Shown here in pieces: positions 22,731-35,000 of a stretch of 64,000 bases of DNA. The DNA is from Owenia fusiformis. Lineage: Eukaryota > Annelida > Polychaeta > Sabellida > Oweniidae. Below the pieces are notes generated by a model, which made no database searches, was not told the DNA's origin, and saw only the letters and a list, made by a program, of their open reading frames with translations. The position numbers were made by a program, and so were the translations under genes. The first letter of the stretch is position 1. Each line of letters begins with the position of its first letter. The stretch spans positions 9,277,598 through 9,341,597 of the forward strand of contig CAIIXF020000001.1 of assembly GCA_903813345.2 (NCBI GenBank), given 5' to 3'.

Positions 22731-25700
22731 GTACTTGTGATGTATAATATAACTTATAATATTAAAAAATGGTTTCCAATTCTTGAATGCAATACATGTA
22801 ATCGCATAATCCTCCAATATAAGAATGTTCCTTTAAAGTGGCAGCAAAGAATTGTGAGTTTAAAATGTTGGAACCAACATTTTCAAGAAGCAGACAAATG
22901 TTTCCATTATAATCCTAATTTATTATCTGAACAAGAGTTGAGATATTTTAAAAAACATTTGAGCAAAAACCTATTGTAAAATTCCAATAATTCACTAGCT
23001 TCAACTAGCTTCTATTCTTTGTTATCTCTTTAATCATGACTCAGTTACAGTGCCAATCCTTCTTTTTCATATTCATATATTGAAAAAAAGCTTTTATATT
23101 TTGTTTTTATTGCTGGGGTGTTGTGACACTGAATTGTGATGTGATACATTAAAAGTTTACCCTTATGAGGGACGACTGTTTTTAAGAGCCTTAAGAATCT
23201 GCTCAAATGTCTCAACAAAGGAAGCAAAGCCTTACACAAATGGTACAGCCATTCTTGGAAATTTAACCTTTTTTAGTAAGAACACAACAAAGTTTATTAA
23301 AGACTAGCATCACTATGATGATCTTGTACCTGGGTATTTAGACAACACATTACTATGAGGCTAAACACTTCTATGGTATTATATTTTTGGCAACTCTGAA
23401 AATGAAAAGAATATGCTACTAAAACACTAGTGAAGTTGCATACAAGCAAAAGAATACCCTCTTTGGTTGTTAGATATATTTACCACATGTTGTGTCAGTC
23501 TGTTGCCATGGTAACAGGGAGTGCAGTAGCTAAGATAGATAAGCTAAACAGAGAAGTATCCTGGCAACATATACTACAAGCCACCACAGAGCTGCTGATT
23601 AACCAGATGATGTAAATTGGGAAATAGTAGGTAAGTAAAAAGTTATATAGAAATACCTGTTAATTATTTTTGTGAATCACTATATTTGGATTGATGTAAG
23701 TTTGGTGTTAAGAGACCTTATTACTACTTGGTGTTTTATGTATTCATGGTTTGGATACTTGCATGCAAAAACTTTTCACTGGTCCAAAGTGTTTTAATAT
23801 TTTCTCATATGTACTTTATTAGTGTGGTTGTAATAAAGGCCAATAAAACTTCATTTTTTCTTTGCTAAAATGATGTACATTACAGGTAACACAGGATCAG
23901 TCTGATCATAAAACAAAGGATCACCCTGATCATAAAAACTTAATCAAAAGGTTGAGCCTGTAGAGACACTTTTTAGAATATTTTTGTTTTATTCCTTGTT
24001 CTATTATTTTTCAATTTTTGTAGTTCAACTGTTTTTATATTCATCTTGGAAACAAGTTATTTTATTGTTTCAAGTATTCAATGTGGAATCATGGGCTTTC
24101 AACTAGATGGTGGAACCTATTTTTTGTACACTAGAAGAATTCACTTAGAATCAAGGATTTGATTCTATATTATGAATCTTTTGACCTTTTCGATATATAC
24201 GAGGCATAATTGGGATGGTAAGGGAACTATTGCTTAAAATAATTTCCATGGTACCTTTTCACCCCACTGTATGATGGTATGAAAGAGCAAACTTTTTCTA
24301 TTTTTCTATTTGTAACTCATAATAAAGCACGGTAACATTCTTGAGAAGTTTGTAGTTTGATCTAGTTTTGACCAGTATTCATCATACAGTGCATGAAGGT
24401 ATACTATACAAGATTTGTACCTAAACTCTTAATCAAATTGACTGGATGTTTTTTAGACAAAGTAGAATCTAGCAGAATGCCAGACATTGCATTGAAGTTG
24501 AACAGATCTGCTCTTTTGCTCAATGTTATGGTGAACTTCTAAAAATAACTGAAAAAGTTAGAAAATATATCTTATTTCTTCATACTAAAGTGTGCTTTGT
24601 TTGAAAAAAGGATTATTTTATTTTATTTGCTTGATATGAAATAGATTTTGAACTCCTGAAAATACAGGATGTTAGAATACAAAAAAATTAACATTACATT
24701 ATGGTTGGTGTTAAAAAATCTAAATGTAATTTGAGATCAAAGTTTATCTCTTAAAATAAATCAGGTAGACAGAGCCTGTATGTAAGTGAAATCAGATGCA
24801 GGCACAATCTTTTTTCAACTGTCATTTTTCATCGCAGCATAACAAACTTAATTGATTCCATATTTTAACACCAAGAGTTGCTTAAAACATATGTACGTAC
24901 ATATGTGTAAAACAGTTTCAGAATGAGAAGCTGGCCTTCTGGTATGTAGACACATCTGACAGAACAGACTGGAAGATTAAAAAACAGAACCAGAATTTTG
25001 TGAATTGAGCTTGCATCATTTTGCACTCCAATTCTATCCTTCAATACCTTATGTGAATGTATGTCTTTTTAACAGGCTTGAACATCACTAGATTGGAAGA
25101 CATAATCATTTAAGTCATCTGAAGGGTGCATTGAAACATGATTTTTTTAATTGCAATCTTACTTTAAGTCATTGAGATAAGCAAGCACAGAGGGCAACAT
25201 TAGAATGCTGAAAAGCTATAATAGAAGCCCTTAAAGTACTTCTCCATCATTAGAAAAAATTAATAAATCAAAGATAGGATTCTCCCCATGTGTGGTCACC
25301 AACCTATCATAAACTAACAACTCTGAAATATTCCATATATAAATAGTTTAGGTATCTTAGCCCTGACCAGGATTAAACCACATGAGAGGATAGACTCAAA
25401 GTGGACCCAATGTGCAACAGGAAACTGGATAAATAGATATACAAACCTGTGGCCAAGTTAGATAGATCCTCTTACTTATTGCTTCATTAACACATTCTTT
25501 GCATGTTATTGCTAGGTTTGATATGAATCGCCTTTTTATTCTGACGTTTTGTGTAAAACATCACTTTAGGGTGATGCAGGAGTATCACAGAGTAAAGTGT
25601 TATTTGTTTTGTTAAAGTCGCAATAAAGACTAGAGAGTGAAAAATAATTTCAAAAAGCATGCCAATATTTCCCTTACCAACTTAATATTATTTTCTGAGA

Positions 25701-25798
25701 AAAATTAAGTTCTTTGACAAAGACTTTGGCAAAACAAAAATCCTATACCTGAATACTTTGAACAGAAAGCAATTTCTAATTGGAAATAGATACCATAC
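22731..25798. other. Intergenic DNA, no firm gene
   Basis: The stretch at 23430-23631 ends in a good GTAAGT donor (ggaaatag then gtaagt) and could be a non-coding 5' exon of the galactosyltransferase downstream; this is a guess. The word catgggctttcaactag is at 24090-24106. The open frame at 22638-22979 starts inside a transposon arm and has no recognisable relatives. Confidence 0.4.
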
Positions 25799-25989
25799 AG
25801 GCCCGTAGCCAGGATTTGCCAAGGGGGGGGGTCAGTTTTCAAAAATTTCCAGGGGGAGTTCACATTAGACAATTTTGGCCCAAATATGGCTAAAATCACT
25901 TGAGAAGTGCTCAAAATGGTGAAAAACTGCATGATTTTGAAAGAATCGCCCGAACCCTGTGAACCCCCCCCCCCCTGGCTACAGGCCTG
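25799..25989. mobile_element. Short MITE with gcccgtagcc ends, copy 2
   Basis: Starts with gcccgtagccagg and ends with cctggctacaggcc, the matching inverted repeat. Internal aaactgcatgattttga is the reverse of the same word in copy 1, so it is inserted in the opposite orientation. Confidence 0.75.
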
Positions 25990-27735
25990 CCATATGTTGA
26001 ATTAAATGATAAGAAAGCAAAATTCTTTTACAATGGATTGATTAACTTCAAATTCGAAAAAAAAAACATGAATGAATTTCTTCAGTGTATTTTTCATCAT
26101 TCTCTTAACTTCTCTATCTTTTTAATACAATGGAACATAAGAAAGATGAAGAAAATATTTCTACATTCTAAATATAACTCAATTTTGAAATGGAATTTTC
26201 TATTATTTAGTTTCTACCATAGAGGGCTATGTTGTCAAATTCCAAAAGTTCTGATTCAAAACATATTAATTGCCTTCAATGTTTAAAATCATGTCCCAAT
26301 CAAAAATTATCTAATAAGTTCACATTTTCTCAAGTAGAGTCATTAAAACTTGAAAATGTTCCAAGTAGATCCAAGCTGTTCAAGTCACCAAATACTGAGT
26401 CATGTAAAGAACCAGGATCCTCTCAGAAAGTTAGATAGGTTTTTAACATTGAGTAATAGAAACACACTTTCACATTATTCAAAATGCCAAGATTCTTCTT
26501 GATGTTACATTCTTTAATTTTTCTTGTAGGAGTTTTGTTTGTAATTGAGATTTTGAAATATATGTTTTGTGCTTTTCACCTCAGTTGAATCTGGCTTTCA
26601 GCCTATTTTTCACATGAGGAATTTTAAGTGGGAATTGCTCTTTTGAGAAATGGAGAATACACTAGCTTCTACTTCTGAGGAGGCATATAACTTCAAGATC
26701 AGTTCACTTCATGTATTTTAAGACATATTTTTATTATAGTCTACATTTTTCCAATTAATCCCTATTTGTATACTGTGCAGCATGAGCATGTGTCATGCTC
26801 TTTTGATCTACTTTTCTATTTTATTAATTTGCCTTTAGTGCTTTCTCATTAAGAGTCTGATTGTTTCTGAGAAAACTTCTTCAGAGAGTTTATAAATTGT
26901 ATGACCTAACCTAAAGTTATCTTTGCCAAGTGGGTGTCCTGTCAAAGTTTCACTTTCAAAATTCAGTATAGCATTACCATATCATAGCTTACAGACAGCA
27001 ATGTGCTCAAGTGTTAGAGCTACCAGCCAAAGTGCAGGGTGATAATTACATGGATTAGATTATTTCTGGCATATCAGTACAATATTAATCATAAATCATT
27101 ACAATACTCTGTTGGTTTTGCTCCACCCAAAATACCAGTGCACACAGCTGAGTTAGTTCCATATAATGACTAGTTGAGTTTTTTTGTTAGTTTTATCATC
27201 ATTTCACCCATCTGTGTTTTTTAAACAGCATGTTGTATTTAGATTCAGTTTACTTTATATAGGTCATTGAGAACTTCATCTGACACTTCAGTCACATTCA
27301 AAGAAAAAAATATTTCAAAATTAACCATTTATTTTTCTTTGTTTTTTGCTTGCCTGTTTCAACACACATCATATATGTAAACAGGCCTATTCATGAGTAT
27401 TCTTTTATTCTTGCCAATTTTTTATATTTGTTCAACTTCTAAAATATTTTCTTAATTTTATTTCTTCTCATCAATCAACATGTATACTTTAGAGAATGTA
27501 TCAAGTTGCAGTATTCCAGGATATTTCAACTGGTAATCTCTGGTTTGTTGATAGTTGATCAGAGTGGTTAACCACAATGTTTAGTGGTCTAAGAACTTTG
27601 GGATTTGGCTAAGGTGAAGCTGACATTGCTCTGTTTTCTATTACAGAAGTCACAGAAGTTATCTAAACAGTGTGGGAAACTTGGAACATTGTGAGAGCTA
27701 CAGAGGAGCATTTCATCTTGGAGAAAGCGTATTGG
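25990..27735. other. Intergenic DNA upstream of the galactosyltransferase
   Basis: It is AT-rich with no recognisable exon. A 69-codon frame at 26229-26438 is Ser- and Lys-rich and overlaps another frame. I cannot assign it to a family and do not call it a gene. Confidence 0.4.
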
Positions 27736-28018
27736 TTGATGAACAAAGTGAGTGAGTTGATGCTCTAAAGCAAGTGATGTTATCTTAGGAAATAAGCAAG
27801 TTATTTGGTGATCAAAGCAAGTGAGCCGATAAATAAACCAAGTGATTGGAATGAACAAAGCAGGTGAGCTCATGAACAAAGCAAGTGAGCTCATGAACAA
27901 AGCGAGTGATCTTGTTGAACAAAGCAAGTCATATTGATAAACAAAGCAAGTGATTTGGGACACAAAGCAAGTGATTAAGAATATTGAACAAGTGATTTGG
28001 GATACATACCAAGTACTG
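27736..28018. repeat. Irregular 20-26-bp tandem repeat directly upstream of the GT31 gene
   Basis: At least ten units of the form aacaaagcaagtgagctcat, with variants (caaagcgagtgatc, caaagcaagtgatttgg). The best units, at about 27850-27920, are nearly identical. The array ends about 90 bp before the ATG at 28106, so it could lie in the 5' UTR or promoter. The spacing is too irregular and the spacers too similar for a CRISPR. Confidence 0.75.
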
Positions 28019-28105
28019 TAAGACACAAAACAATTGATACACCCGCGAAGCATGATGTACAATATGGATATTATATTACAGAAGTGATTACAGGAAAATC
28101 TAAAT

Positions 28106-29152
28106 ATGAAGTCAAGAATGAATCGAAAAGTGTTGACATGTGGTGGAGTATGTACTGTGATATTCATAATCTCACTAACTATAAACATATTAGCTCTCAT
28201 ATTTGATGCAAGACGGGAAATTTACATTTTAGATGCCGAATCTCACCAAAGAGACATCATGTTCAACAATATTAATTTGACAACCAATATTGTGCATACA
28301 AAGCACAAAAGAAATACAAATCATCAAAATTCATTTTTGATCAATGAACCCAAGAAGTGTGGAAACTTTGGAGCAGTGTCATCTATTGATCCACCAACTA
28401 TATTAATAGCCGTTCTTTCATCTGTGAAAAACAAACACAAGCGGAATGCAATAAGAAAAACTTGGGCTGAAAAAGCCATTAAAAATAAGTCGATAAAATT
28501 GATTTTTATTCTGGGTGTAGAATTAGAGTTCACTGAAAAGGACCAATTGGTGATACAAAAAGAAAGTGAAAGTTATCGTGATATCATCCAGGTGGATCTA
28601 GTCGACACTTATAAAAACTTAACTCTCAAGTCTCTTGCCATGCTAGAATGGACACAGACGTATTGTGATTCTGTCCGATTCCTTGTAAAGGCAGATGATG
28701 ATTCATTCATTAATATTCCAAACTTGATCAAATTATTATTCATTCATTCCAGAGAATCATATCAGAAAGTGATTTTAGGGTACATATTCAAAGAGGTTGA
28801 GCCAATTCGCAATACAACATCTGTATACTTCACCCCCAAAACAACATACAACAATACCATATTTCCTCCATATGCTTCTGGAGGGGTATATGTTATATCT
28901 AGAACTTTAATACCTGACATATTACATGCTTCAACTACACTGCGGTACTTCTTCATGGAGGATATTTATATAACAGGACTCTGTGCAGAGTTAACAAATG
29001 CAAGCCATATTCATATTTCCACAATTGAGTACAGGAAGATTATACTGGATCCTTGTATTTACAAACATCTCATATCAGCACATGGATTAGGTATTTCAGA
29101 ACTCTATGAAATATGGAGGTTGATGCTTTCGGATGGTAGATCATCCTGTTAA
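28106..29152 (+). CDS. Beta-1,3-galactosyltransferase-like protein (GT31), 348 aa, single coding exon
   Basis: A type II Golgi membrane glycosyltransferase. A short basic cytosolic tail is followed by a membrane segment at about residues 12-33, a stem, and the GT31 catalytic domain. Family motifs appear in order: KRNAIRKTWAE (112-122), FILG (134-137), DLVDTYKNLTLK (164-175), VKADDDSF with the metal-binding DDD at 197-199, PPYASGGVYVIS (254-265) and FMEDIYITG (283-291). Several NxT/S sites lie in the luminal part. The length and uninterrupted coding region are usual for B3GALT relatives. It would transfer galactose or a related sugar in beta-1,3 linkage; donor and acceptor cannot be read from sequence. 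ATG codons at 28106 and 28118 are both possible starts; I chose the first. A repeat array abuts the 5' side. Confidence 0.93.
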   Translation: MKSRMNRKVLTCGGVCTVIFIISLTINILALIFDARREIYILDAESHQRDIMFNNINLTTNIVHTKHKRNTNHQNSFLINEPKKCGNFGAVSSIDPPTILIAVLSSVKNKHKRNAIRKTWAEKAIKNKSIKLIFILGVELEFTEKDQLVIQKESESYRDIIQVDLVDTYKNLTLKSLAMLEWTQTYCDSVRFLVKADDDSFINIPNLIKLLFIHSRESYQKVILGYIFKEVEPIRNTTSVYFTPKTTYNNTIFPPYASGGVYVISRTLIPDILHASTTLRYFFMEDIYITGLCAELTNASHIHISTIEYRKIILDPCIYKHLISAHGLGISELYEIWRLMLSDGRSSC

Positions 29153-29994
29153 CATGTGGATATTATACTTTTATATGGATAAATAAGCTTGTTAATACAA
29201 GGATATTACTGCTTTTACATGGTATATCATATTGTAAACTGATTATTTATATTCATGACTTTCCTATGGTATATTACATTAATATTACCCTTGTTTCAAT
29301 GGGTTATGCTTTGTGTGGTATCTTTATTGTAAACTATTGTTCATAGCTGCCTACTTTCACATGATATATCAGATAACAATTATCATAAGACAAAATGTCT
29401 GTACAAACGTACTATTTCAAATGGTGTATCATTCTGTTATGGAAGTTAATTTTTCACATGATATATCAATGAATGATTTTCACTTGATAGCCTGTTTGAA
29501 TAATTTTTTCATCTTTCTATAAGAATATTTTAGTACATCGATTTGTTAAGACAATTGTGAAAGCATTTTTCAAATACATTTTAAATATTTTTCGAAATAT
29601 AATGGAATGATAGACACATGAAAATATAATGTTGACTGTGATAATATACACTATAATAAAATGACGGTTGTGTTCATGTTGTAATATCTATGATGCGAAG
29701 ATGGAATGTACAGGGTGGACCGAAATGTCAATATTTTTGATTTTTCTATAAGGTTTTGATTTCAATGATATATTTCCACAGGGATGCAGCAATCAATAAT
29801 ACATCGTCATTCGATCGTAAAACTGGTGTAATTATAGCATTTAATAGTAGTTTTTGAATGAGTATGGTAAACAGTCAAAAGGGGTATGAATGCAAACTCC
29901 CGGTTTGGTAAGTTAACCTTTTGGTGTTACAATTTTACGGTTGTTTTAGGTTACGTTATGTAATCAATACACACATTTATTTTCTAGATCTAAG

Positions 29995-30571
29995 CTTGTA
30001 TTCGCGAATGCAACTTTCGGATAGCGGCTGCCGGATTGATTGCAATTTGATGGCAAACTAATTTTTCGAGCTTTCGAGTCAAACCCAATCACTGACCTAA
30101 ATAACTGGTTAATCTGTCTGTTTAGCAACAAGTAACAATGGTGTACGATCTGTTGCCTAATTCAACCTAGCGGCTTTATTATAATTGATTGTAAGCCTAA
30201 AGTGGCATAAAAAATCATGCGATTACTGATCACTGTTCGTCGACTTACGGATTGTTCGGCAAATCAACTTCAAAATGACGGGTCAATTTTATAATTTATG
30301 AAAATCAATAGGTTAATCCGGTAACCGATACCGAAAATCGCTAATTCGCGAATACAAGCTGTAGCCGACACCCGAAAGTTACATACGCGAAGTCTTGGCA
30401 TGTTATCACGGCGAGCTTTCGGCTGTCGACTACCGAATTAAACTATTATTTCATGACCAACTCATTTAAACATGAACAGATGAATCGAATAGAACTATTC
30501 ATAATTAAATGAGAGAAAATAGTAGGTTAATCCGGTAGCCGCTAGCCGCTATTTGCATTCGCGAATACAAG
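29995..30571. mobile_element. Element with cttgtattcgcgaatgcaa ends
   Basis: The left end cttgtattcgcgaatgcaa has its reverse complement at the right end (ttgcattcgcgaatacaag). Inside each end lie atagcggctgccgga-like words. A further internal ttcgcgaatacaag at about 30340 suggests a second terminus, from a nested or tandem copy. It has no coding capacity. Confidence 0.65.
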
Positions 30572-30684
30572 GTTAACTTATTTGTCTTATGATACTTCTT
30601 ATATTCTATTTTTGCCTGGATTTAACAGAACATTCTGAACACTCATGACTTTACCCTATTTGTTTTTCCGACAGACCGTGTCGA

Positions 30685-30915
30685 TATGGAGAACTGAATT
30701 CAACAATGTTTTTCTTTTAAACCAATCATTGAGAACATTTTGTAAAAAAACACGGTATTTCATGTAATGTTGACTGATTGACAACAATTTAATGCGAAAA
30801 TTATTTAGAAATATTTTATATAACTGTTTTTGTTAACATTTTTTGTTTTTTAGTACAATTGTTTTTGCTCCTTTCTACCAATTCTTGAGAATGAAATGAA
30901 AAGGCAAAACCATTA
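30685..30915. repeat. Dispersed repeat, partner at 42770-42985
   Basis: Shares gaactgaattcaaca, tttctaccaattcttgagaa and intervening sequence with the left half of the element at 42742-43469. It may be a one-ended fragment of that element. Confidence 0.65.
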
Positions 30916-32013
30916 GTAGATTTCGATATAATCCCTCTACCCAAGTAACCCATTTCATGGCACTGGCCGGGTTTGTTGTCATTACACAGTTACAAGCAAT
31001 ATTACTGATCATTTCAGTAAAAATGGTGACATTACACTTCGAAGCGGAAATGGAGATAATGTTTCACAGCTAGTTCGGAGTGCGATACTATGTACGGTAC
31101 ACATACTTGATAAGAAATCATATATACATTTCAGTAATAATTAATCAAACATATTTAACCATAACAAAACCTATTTGCAAAATTATTGAAAAATTGTATT
31201 GACTGATTGGTCAATTTGTAAACAAAATTAACAGAGAGTTGCAACAGTGTCAGAGTTGGACATTTACGACGAACTTAACACAAATAATAATTCAATTAAA
31301 ATATGAGTCACCAAATATTTATTTAAAATTAACTGATGATGACGTTTTTAAAATCAACTGAGTGGAGTAATGACGTTAATGAACGTGTGGGTCATCGGGG
31401 CAATACACACGTCGCTCTTGAAGTGCTTGGATAAATAATTGCTCTCACTTCAGACTAGGTTTTCAGAAGTGGTCTAAATAATATTGACACTTTCTGATCG
31501 GGTCACATGACCTATTGGAACCAATTGGAGAAATGTACACGCAAATGATGAAAAATAAATACTTTAAGTACACCCCGAGCAAATAGATAAAACAATGGAC
31601 TTTGATCTTAACATACTATATGCCGTGCCTTTGGATATTGTAGTGCAAACAACCTTATTCAAAACAACTCATCTGATTTTATTGAAATATAAGTGGCACA
31701 AGCCCATAAGTTTTAAGTTCTAGAAAATCAATTTGTATGTCCTTACACTTCAGACTTTACACATGCATTGGCTGCCCAAAGTAAGAAATCACAGGATTTA
31801 TTGCCAGTAGACTGAGAATATAACTATAAAGCTATAGCTAGCGAGTACAGAGTGTCTTATTAAAGTTTGTAAATCTCAAAATGAAACAAATCGTGAAGCT
31901 CAGTTCTGGCACTGACTGATGTCAACATATGCATTTATAGTCAGGATCATTGTTAGTTGAACCAAAAACTTGTGACGGTTTATGAAAACGATGCAGTGAG
32001 TGTTATTGCCAGC

Positions 32014-35000
32014 ATGGAATCTGAATCGGAGAAAGCCATCAGACATAAACGTTTACAAAAGGTATATTTCGCCAATGATCCAAAGGGGCAGGATGGTGCC
32101 TTTAGAGACTTCAGACCACGATGTAGCTCTATCGCCAGTGAAAGACTGCTTCAAAAACAATACGCTAGAAAAGCAGCGCGAGGATCGGACGAATCATCCA
32201 CTCAGTCTATGGGGCAACCCCTTACTGGGGCCCCGAATCCCACATATGCAACAAGGGCAGGGACATGTTGTAGATGGCTTGAGGACCGTCTACAGCCATT
32301 TAGGAAGAAGGAAGCAGTATTTTGTTTGATTGGGGGTGTGACATTGATCATTGGAGTGATTCTCATTATTATCAGCTTAGCTAACTCCCATGGAGTTTTC
32401 TGTGATTGTGCAATGGCTGCTAGGTCGTGTAAAGCGGACTTCACAAAGGTAGGCACCTCTAACAGTGTCGGTCTACGAGTTTCAGAAGGCCATATATTCT
32501 AACACAAAATATTGTAACACAAAATCATCGTCAATTTCCCTAGGGTTCAACGTCCATGTATAATAGTGTTAGTTTTCCTTATATACACATTAACATACAA
32601 GAACCTTATATTGAACTCTGGTATTGGTTTTTCAGAACGTTTATATTTACCCGACTTCAAGCAACATTTCTGAAAGGGACACCCAGCATCAAGAAAAAAC
32701 TGTTGATCAAGTTTCCCCGACCATGTCTACAACGACAAGAAGACGTCCCACAATCAGACCAACAGGTAAATCAAAGGACAGTAAACCAATCTTTCATCGG
32801 CAAGGCGTGCCCATTTCCCAAGTGACATAGATTTCTTTCGACCATCCCCTTTGTGCTTTTTGGATGGTTTGATGATTAGACTTATGGACAAATTAATTTG
32901 GGTGTTACCAAAGTGAGAATATGAGAAAGAAGACGATAAGACCTTATAGATTCAGGGGGTCGTTTCCAAAAATGTCGTAGACTTACGATATCGTAACTTC
33001 ACGACAGTCGTAGGAATGGGGAAAGTTACGACAAACTTACGACTGTCGTAGACTTACGACAGATCCGTTTCCATAAAAATCGTAAGTCTGTCGTACGAAT
33101 TCGCAACTCACGACAAGTTCCACGATAAGTGATGCGAACGTCACGTGACATTCTTATTTAAAATTTTAGTTGTATTCACCTTTCCCCAAAGTCCAAAGTG
33201 TACTCATTTGACCGGTGCGCTGATTGGACGATATAAATCAATGACGTCAAAGCAGGGCACATTTCGCGCCAAAACTTCAATTAGTATTAGATCGCCGATT
33301 GAGTAAAATAGATCTCATTATAAAATGATAACAAAACTAAGTGACATATATTTTTCTGACTATTTTGTCTTAAGCCATGTCTTAAATCCCGGGTCTTAAA
33401 TACACCATCAGGTAAATCAAACCATAGAAATAATTGTGATACGAGTGCTCATCTTTGAACAAAGTGAATCCAACTACGCAAACCAAAGATTGACAGTCAT
33501 TCAAACAATAAGCCTGTATGGATTAGGAATATACATTTATCATGATTATTCAATTAAATAGTTCATTATGTTTCTATTAAAAAGTATATGAAGAACAGTT
33601 TTAAATGTCAGAGTCCACTTGCATTTTTCTCATCGGGTTGCCCAAATAATTTGCGATTGCTCATGGTCAAATTATATGAAGTAAATAATATTCATCATAC
33701 TGTACTAGTTTGCATTTTAACTGCAATTCAAAGCTTAATTACAGGCCCGTAGTCAAGGAGGGGGGGGGGCGGAAGGAGCGACCGCTCCCCCTCCCAGAAA
33801 TTCTTTAAAAATCATGCAGTTTTTTATCATTCTGAACACTTTTCGTATGATTTTTTTGCCAAAACTGTCGAAAAGCTCCCCCTTAGTAAAACCGCTCCCC
33901 CAGGTAAATCCTGACTACGGGCTAAGTGAATTGCCAGAGTTTCTCTCTTGTAGGTCTACGTCCAAAAATATCCTGATAGTTCTCTAAAAAAATCGATATT
34001 TATAAGAACGCCCATGGGCTTTTCAAGAGATAAATCTCTTCAAATAGACGATCGTGGGTAAAACAAGCAACTCTGGTACATTGTCTCAAAGCATACATGA
34101 ACGGCTTTAACATTGTTCAATGAAATTAGTCATCACACATGTAACCATTGTCAAATTCTTTGCATGGCAGACATAAAAGTAACATTTTCATGTGGTATAA
34201 TAGTTGGCTGAACGTAAGTGAAAATAACGCACCGTTGGCCCAAATTTGAGAGTCGAATACTTTTTCTTCAAGGTTAAGCCCTATCCCCCTTTTCACCCCA
34301 TGAGAAAATATTACACGAACTTAAGATTACCATGAGATGTTGACATTTTGACAGACGAGAACTAAACATGGGGTTTTGTACAATCGACGTAATTTGAAAA
34401 TGTACAGGAAACATTGGACTCTTCACATTAATATTACTCTATTTATTTGATTCCCCAGAACAATATAAAGAAGGGGGAATATAGACGTGAGTATAATTAA
34501 TTCAATTCCATGACATTTATCATAAATATTATTACTACTCAACATAATTTGACAATAGAATTAACCCGTTTCTGTCACGATTCACATTGACTCCTAATGT
34601 GTTTAGATTTTCCCGCGAAAATCTGCGTCAGAGATTTCAGATTTGCTAATTATAATATTCATGAGCTGACTTTGGGGAAAGGTGAATAATATGGTGTTCT
34701 AGTCCTGTAGTGTTGTATTTATTGAAAGTTATTGATTTGTTTAAAAATGAAATCACAGGCCCGGGATCATAGGCCCGTCCCCGAGGGCCCGTCTTAGTAG
34801 ACGGTCAACATTAATAAGTTTTACATCAAATAACGCAAGAAGGAAGACAGCTTTGGTACAGTTCCATGATCATCATACACCAGGAATTCTATGACTAAGA
34901 AATAATTATGAACCAAATTAACTTAACTTATTCTGAATGAACAAAATCAACTTAAAAGCCCCATATAAAGTTTAAACCACTTTGGCTTACATCTTACCCA

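Larger units (their letters stand above)
29153..32013. other. Intergenic DNA between the GT31 and fucolectin genes
   Basis: No coding exon is seen. It holds a single MITE end at 29709 (acagggtggaccgaaa), an inverted-repeat element at 29995-30571, and a 230-bp repeat at 30685-30915 that recurs at 42770-42985. The 500 bp before the fucolectin start probably include its promoter, but no clear TATA box stands out. Confidence 0.45.

Noticed and set aside
22638-22979. 113-codon open frame with several Cys
   Set aside because: It starts inside the right arm of an inverted-repeat element and has no recognisable family, splice context or start support.
26229-26438. 69-codon Ser/Lys-rich frame
   Set aside because: No family match, no clear splice sites, and it overlaps another frame. 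It is within chance expectation for AT-rich DNA.
27736-28018. CRISPR-like array of short repeats
   Set aside because: Units vary in length and sequence, the spacers are repeat-like, no cas genes are present and the context is an animal genome. It is a minisatellite.
27589-28200. 203-codon antisense frame with repeated FVSQITC-like residues
   Set aside because: It is the reverse translation of the caaagcaagtga minisatellite and overlaps the GT31 start region.
31957-32013. Upstream extension of the fucolectin receptor frame
   Set aside because: The frame is open but has no ATG before 32014; the apparent earlier start is a TTG codon.
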